Assembly (NCBI GenBank): GCA_027627225.1
Contig: CM051034.1
Coordinates: 2,624,501-2,688,500 of the forward strand
Source of the DNA: Congeria kusceri
Lineage: Eukaryota; Mollusca; Bivalvia; Myida; Dreissenidae
Reading direction: 5' to 3'
DNA: 64,000 nt
Of this stretch, positions 60,101-64,000 are shown one piece after another. The notes beneath the pieces were generated by a model. That model did no database searches, was not told the DNA's origin, and was given only the letters and a program-made list of their open reading frames with translations. The translations under genes and the position numbers were made by a program. Each line of letters begins with the position of its first letter. Position 1 is the first letter of the stretch.

Positions 60101-63100
60101 TCATCACAACCACCATCATTATCATCATCAACATCATCACTACCATAACCATCATCAAAAGCATCATCACAACCACCATCATTATCGTCATCACCATCAC
60201 AATCAACGCCAGTAATGCGTCATAAGCAGCAGCATATCATCAACACATCATCATCAAATCATCATTATCATCACCATCATTGAAACAACCATTATAATTC
60301 CTGAAATGAGACTTTTATATTTGATTTGCGACACTCATTATTCCATCAGCCGCTCGTGACCTACGTGTACTCGTGCGTGATTCTCGTGTTGACGTCCATC
60401 TCCATCACGTATTTCTTGATGACGGGTTTGTTGTCCACCTTGTATATGACCAGCTCCCTGAAAACGCAATGGCCTTCAACTCAGAGAGTATGACAAAATG
60501 TCGGCCTTGTTAAATGTCAACTTAAATAAAGTGCGTAATTTCTAAATCTGGGCCCGTATTCACCAAACTATTCTTAGACTTAAAGGGACTTGTTCACGTA
60601 TTTTTCGCATTTTTTGAAGTATGCCATTAAATGTTTTAAATGACTTAAGATTTAAGCATCGGAACTAAAAATCTACGTATAATAACAAGAAAAGTATTAA
60701 GAAAAAAACACGAAATAAAAAGGTCCCACCGGGGTTCTGACCCGGGACCTCTACATTAAAAGGCTATCGCTTTAACCACTCGGCCATTCTGACTTCTATA
60801 TATCATCCTGCATTATTGTCTTTAAGTAAGTGTTCCACGTGATATCAACAGCTTCAGCGAAAATAACAGAAATACTCCAAATTATTCCATCGTTTAGCGT
60901 TACAAACGCTTTATAATTTTATCAATTTCAATTGATGATTACTCATGAACTAAAACGGTTTTATAGTATAATTCTAGGTCCGTAGTGTTATTTCGCTCCC
61001 TTGTATACACTGTTCTTTTATATTTGGAATCGGTGACAAAAAGTTGAAAAAGTGTCAATTCGTCAATCTGTGAACAGGTCCCTTTAAGACTAAGAAATTA
61101 AGAATATTATTGAAAGTGTTCTATTGTATTAAAGAGCGCTCTAAACGTGAGTATTACTTCGTATTCACAAACTTTAATTACACAATTCTTTATTTAGAGC
61201 GATTTAGCAATGATATAAGCAACGTTGGTTCCCAGCATATTTGCGAACGCAGAATTATTTTTCTTGAATGTAAGTATGTTCTTTATTCTTAAATATAGAA
61301 TGAAACTCCAGAGACATCATCAGGAGAAAAACCTTTATTACCATCCGCTGGTCCTTTATTTGAGGCAAATAACGAATTGCCTATACAATACAGGAAAATG
61401 CATACAACACAATACAATACATAAAAATGATTAAAACTGGGGTCACCGCCTTGGAACGGTCAATGCAAAGCATTGGGGTTTAAACCCGTTTAAAAGGCAT
61501 GCCGAACATCACACTTAGCCCGGAAAATCTAAGAATAGGCCCTGGTCAGGTTCCGTTAGGGGTCCGTTTAAACAAAGGAAGCTTCAATCGGAGCAACAGA
61601 TAAGGCTCGTATTTGCGTAAATACCGAATTCTGAAACAACATTTACTCAATTTAATTAAAATTTAATGCGTGCCAAAACTCAATTCTTATGCTACATACT
61701 CAGTAATGCATTCATAAAGATAACAAGTAAGATTTAACAGGTAGCTTCTAAGAGTTTACAGGTGAGAAATATTCTGTCTCTGATGTATAAGCATGTCACC
61801 TTACATGTAGTAGGATATCTGACTGTAGCCATGGCAGTTGTGACACCGGAACAGGAAGTCCTTTCCGTCATAGGTGGCGTTGCTGTCGGTGTCAACATCC
61901 GGTTCATATTTTCCGGTGCGTTTATACAGATTCACGGTTTTATGCGCCTGAAAGTAGATATAAGGCGTGTAGTGAGAAAACCGGGCTTAATGCATGTGTG
62001 TAAAGTGTCGTCCCGGATTAGCCTGTGCAGTCCGCACAGGCTAATCGTGGACGGCGCATTCCGCCTACAGTGGATTTATGTTTTGAAGAGACTTACTTGA
62101 AACAGAACATATCATAAAAGCGGAGATTGCCTTCACAGATTTGCCTGTGCGGACTGCACAGGCTAATCCGGAACGACACTTTACGCACATGCATTAAGCC
62201 CGGTTTTCCCACGACACGTCCCATATCATTTTTTTTAGTTCATTCTATCCAATGAAAGAGTGAGCAAATAGTATAATGTTTTAATGACGCAGCCATGTAA
62301 TGATTGCATATGATGGCATACTGCACTTTATTCATGGCTATTTGATCTAATATGAATTATGCCGCTTTAATATCCATTATATCATGATACTCGCTGATTT
62401 TTCAATAGACAAAGAACACAATTATCGGTGTTAAACTACCCAATAAACAACGCAAAAACGCATTCTGAGCGGAGCACGGTAAAATGTAGTTCTAATTTCA
62501 ATTGCAAAAATATTTGTCAGATCATGTTAGAATCGAAATAATTTTCGCATTATCGCTGTTTATCGGCCAATAAATAACTCTTTGTCGTTCTGATGCGTGG
62601 CTATTAAACAAATCGGGCTAACGACCTCGTGGTTTAATTCCTACTCATCAGAACTCTATATCGTTGTTTATTGGCCAGTAAACAACGATAAATCGAAAAT
62701 TATTTCTTAAATGAAATCCGAATTTTATAAGCCGTATGGAAGTTGGTCTTATGCGTTCAGACTCAATCTACCCATCACCTTAAACTTGTTACGAACTGAC
62801 CTGGTCCTCCCCCATATTGTTGAATGGAATATTCCGGGTGAAGGACGCATTGTAGTCGATACGATTTAGGACAGTCCTCAGTGGGTTGGACAGGTATCGC
62901 TTGTGTCTGGACGGGATTAGCTCCCCTTGCTGGTAGTGTACCTTGATCTCCGCGTTGTCGAACACTTCAAGCGGTCTAAAAATTCATGACACATAGTACC
63001 TAACTATATAATAAGTAGAATTAATTGCGTGATCATGTCTTAATAAGAACTAAATTATATTAATGTTGGACATTTGTTTTGGATAGCGTATTTACGACTT

Positions 63101-63942
63101 AGTAACTCGAAATTACGATGTCGCGATTCGTATATTCGACACAGTTACTCGAACATACGACGTCGCGATTCGTTAATTCGACACAGTAACTAGAAAATAC
63201 GACATCGCGAATCATAAACACGACTTAGTAACTCGAACTTACTGCGAAGTAATTCGTAAAAATCGCTTAGCAACTCGAACTTACGACGCAGTGATTCGTA
63301 AAAAACACTTAGTAACTCGAACTTAAGGCAAAGTAATTCGTAGAAACCACTTAGTAACTCGAAATTAAGGCAAAGTAATTCGTAGAAACCACTTAGTAAC
63401 TCGAACTTAAGGCAAAGTAATTCGTATAAACCACTTAGTAACTCGAACTTACGAAGTAGTGATTCGTCGACTGAGATAGTAATCCGAACTTAAGACGTAG
63501 TGTTCGTAAACACGACATAGTAACTCGAACTAACGACATAGTGTTTCGTAAATACGACATGGTAACCCTACTACTAAGATCTTAATTCCGACTTGATAAA
63601 TACGACTAATTAAGTTACTCGATACTACGGAACTTGATAAATCAGCATTCCATCCAGTTACCAGCGCGTTTCCGTAGTAACACGATTCAGAAGTGTCGCA
63701 AATACCGATTCACAGTCCCCACTTTCTTACCCAGCCTCTGTCGTGTGTATTTCTATGACCCTCTCTTTGGGTCGGACTAGATTCCCAATTTTGGCATAGA
63801 TTGTCCGGGATTCCGGCTTGTACACGTTGTGGGAGCAGTTCCACTGCGGTCCACCAATCAGAATCTGCCCTTTTGTCCACTTGACATCCGGCTTGTCATC
63901 GTCCAGACGAACAAGTATTTTGTTGTCCCTACACAGAACCCT
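38846..63942 (-). CDS. Large protein with tandem Hedgehog-fold-like modules, 5' end outside window
   Basis: Twenty minus-strand exons with GT/AG borders and unbroken phase give 1347 residues and a TAG stop. Residues 1-394 (window numbering) are beta-rich, with many N-x-S/T sequons, and are not recognised. From about 394 on there are modules, each with a conserved cysteine block (W-C-G-x5-C-x2-C in the first two) followed by an alpha/beta part. The first (residues ~454-640) matches the Hedgehog N-terminal signalling domain: ADRIV...L..LA, WPERKLFILEAFDED, ES-x2-YEGR. Two or three more diverged modules follow (~690-860, ~850-1036, ~1070-1300). The zinc-binding His/Asp residues of Hedgehog are replaced. 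I see no Hint autoprocessing domain. Dibasic/furin-like motifs occur at RRKRS, RTRRS and RKKRS. The sequons and paired cysteines suggest a secreted protein; the signal peptide would be upstream. Its role is unknown. The exon chain is solid, the Hedgehog fold of module 1 is likely, the later modules are less sure. Confidence 0.88.
39511..40150 (-). repeat. ~80 bp repeat copied from exon 19 donor
   Basis: About eight diverged units. On the minus strand each reads like the end of exon 19 (codons for SAKDVNSLRNTIQ), mostly followed by a donor CAG-gtaa and ~35 intron bases. Small ORFs in this stretch are fragments of these copies. Confidence 0.9.
40158..40339 (-). CDS. Hh-fold gene, window exon 19
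   Basis: PLTTATYKHDNVDELIFGGA, PLLEIVEQELAWRAVGNVDV and YLESAKDVNSLRNTIQ. Phase 1 in, phase 0 out, donor cag|gtaagt. The end of this exon and its donor are copied about eight times downstream (39511-40150). Confidence 0.9.
40879..41076 (-). CDS. Hh-fold gene, window exon 18
   Basis: SVWKEKVVKCTKMILKYLAR, DKVSIFNTDNHQSSVHSLAC and GRVCVENTQIYALLC. The first helix is placed like those of exons 9 and 12 but on the other side of the phase-1 intron. Phase 1 on both sides. Confidence 0.86.
41693..41874 (-). CDS. Hh-fold gene, window exon 17
   Basis: YCWKTDNTFCVETHESRYNV followed by SVILQRRLTSAAGTGKLPRA and EIEACVVDTCGGCPSAG. The C-W-x5-F-C and C-x2-C pairs echo the earlier cysteine blocks in degenerate form. 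Phase 2 in, phase 1 out. Confidence 0.86.
41990..42345. repeat. Interspersed repeat, relative of 5398-5590
   Basis: Shares agggccaatttggggccgaa and cgtaaacaattccagcaatt with the copy next to GALC exon 3. Includes a C-rich tract near 42318. Confidence 0.5.
42505..42612. repeat. ATC microsatellite
   Basis: Irregular (ATC)n/(CAT)n run. The Asp-rich minus-strand ORF across it is an artefact. Confidence 0.9.
42960..43060. repeat. Short tandem repeat of accgtacctaaccgt
   Basis: About seven loose 10-15 bp copies (taccgtacctaacc). A related cluster with accataccat lies at 43545-43620. Confidence 0.8.
43640..43880. repeat. Repeated gtgaaaaatatgat blocks
   Basis: Several direct and inverted copies of gtgaagaatgagatcctatt and tttcacacgtgt, reminiscent of 42340-42375. 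In an intron of the Hh-fold gene. Confidence 0.6.
44180..44279 (-). CDS. Hh-fold gene, window exon 16 (start of module 4)
   Basis: Reads GSVVTARPDPVICNAPALGR then DYFYFNFDLDQEG. Only this frame joins both neighbours: of the other two, one has a stop and one is open but out of phase. Phase 1 in, phase 2 out; donor gaagg|gtatgt. Confidence 0.84.
44651..44916 (-). CDS. Hh-fold gene, window exon 15 (module 3 core)
   Basis: RFEMGQAVELKPNG is placed like HYEGRAVDITT of Hedgehog. LFRLAIALIRIAKCVRTQQI, GVGIGCKADRLYFDVRP and LVVEVWDSGNTPLYNRLKLI follow. The zinc ligands are again absent (R and E in their places). Phase 2 in, phase 1 out. Confidence 0.86.
45289..45777 (-). CDS. Hh-fold gene, window exon 14 (end of module 2, start of module 3)
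   Basis: Largest exon (489 bases). VFTQYVTLAGFDYVTRVSDN resembles the Hedgehog EAGFDWVYY strand region. Later, LVYLLDLSYDDFQGGLYVIS and GSGYRP look like the start of another Hh/M15-type fold, where S-G-Y-R is a common peptidase M15 motif. Phase 2 on both sides. Confidence 0.88.
46151..46217 (-). CDS. Hh-fold gene, window exon 13
   Basis: A 67-base exon, VVVQKALTMNITDVKDKQFL then EGR once joined with exon 14. F-L-E-G-R-A-A-R-I corresponds to HYEGRAVDI of Hedgehog, with both zinc ligands replaced. Acceptor gtatttcag, donor gggag|gtaatt. Confidence 0.84.
46485..46985. mobile_element. Palindrome-containing element (ataaacaacgat family)
   Basis: Two partial copies: one side with tttatcgttgttagccctcg and aacaacgataatgcaaa, the other with gattatcgttgtttatcggt-caataaacaacga and ttagaatcgaaataatttt. 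In an Hh-fold gene intron. Confidence 0.6.
47393..47607 (-). CDS. Hh-fold gene, window exon 12 (module 2, cysteine block and helix)
   Basis: DTSAWCGVETRRCHGDC repeats the W-C-G-x5-C-x2-C block of exon 9. MHMRLAARLQRLTKILPQSE is the matching helix. Length (215 versus 212 bases) and phases (2 in, 1 out) equal those of exon 9, supporting module duplication. Donor gtcaga is non-ideal. Confidence 0.87.
48413..48563 (-). CDS. Hh-fold gene, window exon 11 (start of module 2)
   Basis: Contains SVNLTSVSPLLVGGAYPQGS and TMDVACGAFTGSVSQDDTER. The T-M-D-V-A-C-G stretch repeats T-M-E-T-A-C-G of exon 8, marking a second module. Phase 1 in, phase 2 out. Confidence 0.87.
48828..49175 (-). CDS. Hh-fold gene, window exon 10 (module 1, Hedgehog core)
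   Basis: KLFILEAFDEDTSEF and NESVFYEGRGAEISITQ correspond to the KLRVTEGWDED and ESLHYEGRAVDITT core of Sonic hedgehog. They are followed by RRLSELAVCANFAYVA, matching LARLAVEAGFDWVYY. Zinc ligands are changed: His to Phe before YEGR, Asp to Glu after it, and no His in the C-terminal strand (KVSACVAR). Then come two furin-like motifs, RRKRS and RTRRS. Confidence 0.9.
49696..49907 (-). CDS. Hh-fold gene, window exon 9 (module 1, cysteine block and helix)
   Basis: Contains NATWCGKPGRACVDC (pattern W-C-G-x5-C-x2-C), then ACADRIVSTELAASVSRLAK and FIQAEWPE. The last part aligns with [20 protein letters not shown] and QWPG of Sonic hedgehog. Acceptor is weak (attttgaag). Phase 2 in, phase 1 out. 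Confidence 0.87.
50296..50475 (-). CDS. Hh-fold gene, window exon 8 (start of module 1)
   Basis: NVKVMDSLSRKINILEAELS suggests a short coiled-coil-like helix, followed by HTCHADCHADNF and TMETACGYPSKKLTRNDLEF. The T-M-x2-A-C-G motif recurs in exon 11. A TTAA-flanked element starts ~27 bases upstream of its acceptor. Confidence 0.88.
50502..51436. mobile_element. TTAA-flanked inverted-repeat element, copy 3
   Basis: Ends AGGGCCCTGTTCACATATTG and tctgtaaacaagtccct with TTAA on both sides. Interior has gtacttaaatccggacac (50584, 50788) and its inverse gtgtccggatttaggtac (51140), indicating a second nested element. No tRNA-like block recognised. It starts ~27 bases from an exon. Confidence 0.65.
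51865..51999 (-). CDS. Hh-fold gene, window exon 7
   Basis: Reads TRPTINAVSTGDTIKRCNRV, YVYVDSNVTVAETDFSVDAF and GIHIW. Acceptor gttttcag, donor atttg|gtacgc. Phase 2 on both sides; joins exon 6 in frame across a 5.1 kb intron holding a 123 bp minisatellite and a SINE. Confidence 0.87.
52590..53450. repeat. Tandem ~145 bp repeat (HINE-like core)
   Basis: Six units with atgcaatcccaagcgaggtc, tatctatgtatgaagtttca and gtgaccttgaccttgac at 142-147 bp spacing, followed by gttgacgccgccacc. In an Hh-fold gene intron. Confidence 0.75.
53733..53905. mobile_element. Fragment of the ataaacaacgat element family
   Basis: Shares acatgacacgcgcagagcat-tctatagacaaa and ttgttaaactgctaataaac with 47655-47715, 31808 and 62385. 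Confidence 0.5.
54662..55950. repeat. 123 bp minisatellite, ~10 copies
   Basis: Units start ggaaactgctagagcagcac and contain gactgtggttagttacctat-ctagtcaggactaag and cgacccacatattgg. Copies differ by 1-5%. The ORFs of 85-108 codons are frames through the repeat. It lies in the intron between exons 6 and 7 of the Hh-fold gene, and no unit resembles an exon. Confidence 0.93.
56147..56370 (+). mobile_element. tRNA-derived SINE, copy 3
   Basis: Begins ccggctagctcagttggtag with gtgagttcgaaccccag, then the common body to gtgagtaggttaactgacc. The best-preserved of the three tRNA-like heads. Confidence 0.82.
56797..57151 (-). repeat. 88 bp repeat copied from exon 6 donor
   Basis: Four units in the intron after exon 6. 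On the minus strand each contains ~83 bases like the exon end (codons for QNMTITPYISWAQKDIDMKL) and the donor ataag-gtatg. 88 is not a multiple of three, so a read-through shifts frame. Copies resemble one another more than they resemble the exon (atgaccataacaccg versus atgactataactccg). Confidence 0.93.
57152..57353 (-). CDS. Hh-fold gene, window exon 6
   Basis: Reads QSFVEGKPTKNEVTVYNWTA, RTFNATFAFFQNMTITPYIS and WAQKDIDMKLGPPVQI. Phase 1 in, phase 2 out, donor ataag|gtatgt. The last 83 bases of this exon plus its donor are tandemly copied four times in the following intron (56797-57151). Confidence 0.9.
57436..57922. repeat. Long ATC microsatellite
   Basis: Almost 500 bases of irregular (ATC)n. 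Produces an Ile-rich ORF that is not a gene. Similar shorter runs at 59105-59200 and 60060-60290. Confidence 0.95.
58262..58560. repeat. Short repeat of cactcactcatt
   Basis: Low-complexity sequence built from cactcact/cattcact phrases on the plus strand. No coding signal. Confidence 0.85.
58854..59074 (-). CDS. Hh-fold gene, window exon 5
   Basis: Contains EISLTKIGVLLVNHSTPIFE, FKTFAPIMLTVNASTQANIA and NYAGNVELRGRTII. Serine/threonine-rich beta-strand character. Acceptor tttttgcag, donor attt|gtgagt. Phase 2 in, phase 1 out. Flanked by ATC microsatellites in both introns. Confidence 0.88.
59205..60055. other. Intron sequence with probable interspersed repeat
   Basis: Bounded by agggcagaggggcatggcgc (59214) and aaagggcagggtggcggatc (59992), with related internal gggcacgaggcgc. 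It could be an inverted or direct-repeat-bounded element. No exon seen. Confidence 0.35.
60365..60457 (-). CDS. Hh-fold gene, window exon 4
   Basis: A 93-base exon, ELVIYKVDNKPVIKKYVMEM then DVNTRITHEYT. Acceptor gcgttttcag, donor acac|gtaggt. Phase 2 on both sides. Alternating polar/apolar residues suggest beta strands. Confidence 0.86.
60549..61290. mobile_element. MITE of the gggcccgtattcac family, interrupted by a TTAA element
   Basis: Left part tgggcccgtattcaccaaac-tattcttagac; right part gactaagaaattaagaat through ttgcgaacgcagaattattt. The two halves meet at a TTAA when the insert 60584-61083 is removed. Confidence 0.68.
60584..61083. mobile_element. TTAA-flanked inverted-repeat element, copy 4
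   Basis: Ends AGGGACTTGTTCACG and CTGTGAACAGGTCCCT with exact TTAA on both sides. A tRNA-like block on the minus strand at 60722-60792 (tggccgagtggttaaagcga, ccgggtcagaacccc) has no proper acceptor pairing. Confidence 0.75.
61805..61947 (-). CDS. Hh-fold gene, window exon 3
   Basis: Reads AHKTVNLYKRTGKYEPDVDT, DSNATYDGKDFLFRCHNCHG and YSQISYYM. A C-x2-C pair (CHNC) is visible. An inverted-repeat element starts only ~28 bases upstream of its acceptor. Confidence 0.88.
61975..62212. mobile_element. Long-inverted-repeat MITE beside exon 3
   Basis: Arms gagaaaaccgggcttaatgc and gcattaagcccggttttccc, then taaagtgtcgtcccgga / ccggaacgacacttta and agcctgtgcagtccgcacag on the inner side. It starts about 28 bases upstream of the exon 3 acceptor of the Hh-fold gene, so the branch-point region is likely element-derived. 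Confidence 0.82.
62385..62705. mobile_element. Palindrome-containing element (ataaacaacgat family)
   Basis: Most complete copy: catgatactcgctgattttt, cgcattatcgctgtttatcg, gggctaacgacctcgtggtt and tcgttgtttattggccagta-aacaacgataaatcgaa. The central parts are near-perfect palindromes around GGCC. Confidence 0.65.
62801..62975 (-). CDS. Hh-fold gene, window exon 2
   Basis: Encodes PLEVFDNAEIKVHYQQGELI, SRHKRYLSNPL and DYNASFTRNIPFNNMGEDQ. Phase 2 in, phase 0 out, acceptor atttttag, donor cag|gtcagt. Contains an N-x-S sequon. Confidence 0.88.
63090..63560. repeat. Degenerate ~40 bp tandem repeat
   Basis: About eleven units of acttagtaactcgaacttac followed by gaagtagtgattcgtaaa. Between exons 1 and 2 of the Hh-fold gene. 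Confidence 0.8.
63731..63942 (-). CDS. Hh-fold gene, window exon 1
   Basis: First exon seen, phase 0 in, phase 2 out. Contains RVLCRDNKILVRLDDDKPDV, QILIGGPQWNC and RPKERVIEIHTTEAG. The gene clearly continues beyond the right edge because the exon starts at a splice acceptor (cttttcag). Family not recognised. Confidence 0.88.
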
Positions 63943-64000
63943 CTGAAAAGAAATAATTATCTTGTGTTAAATCGCATGAACAGAAAGACGTTTATATTGT

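Overview
This is a eukaryotic window from an AT-rich, intron-rich, transposon-dense animal genome. It is most likely from a bivalve mollusc. The evidence is short exons with GT/AG borders spread over kilobase introns, tRNA-derived SINEs, many small inverted-repeat elements, and repeat families with ~165 bp tandem cores like those reported from bivalves. There is no bacterial operon structure. Nearly all long ORFs here are either shadows or artefacts of minisatellites whose unit length is a multiple of three. The real genes were read by following splice sites and codon phase.

Layout. (1) 1472-20369, plus strand: the 3' half of a galactocerebrosidase gene (GALC, GH59), eight exon positions up to the stop codon. 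The catalytic barrel exons lie left of the window. One exon position, at the start of the lectin domain, exists in three tandem copies (12836-13016, 16315-16486, 16708-16888). All have the same phase, so only one can be used per transcript without a frameshift. (2) 24302-36302, plus strand: four phase-compatible small exons resembling the N-terminal domain of large lipid transfer proteins (vitellogenin/MTP-like). Neither end of the gene was found. (3) 63942-38846, minus strand: twenty phase-compatible exons giving 1347 residues and a stop codon, 5' end outside the window. The N-terminal third is not recognised. The C-terminal two thirds hold tandem cysteine-bearing modules, of which the first is clearly like the Hedgehog N-terminal signalling domain (Hh-N / peptidase M15-like fold) but lacks its zinc ligands. 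I see no Hint domain. Basic cleavage motifs follow the first and the last module.

Introns and intergenic DNA are filled with HINE-like elements (common end motif, hairpin, ~145-170 bp tandem core), TTAA-flanked inverted-repeat elements carrying tRNA-like sequence, a Harbinger-like MITE, several other MITEs, three copies of a tRNA-derived SINE, and about a dozen minisatellites.

The most unusual points are: the three-way GALC exon cluster; the multi-module Hedgehog-fold gene; and three minisatellites, in two genes, whose repeat unit is a copied exon edge with its splice site, so that real junctions are preceded or followed by rows of decoy acceptors or donors.

All gene calls rest on reading and remembered family sequences; no alignment or database search was run.
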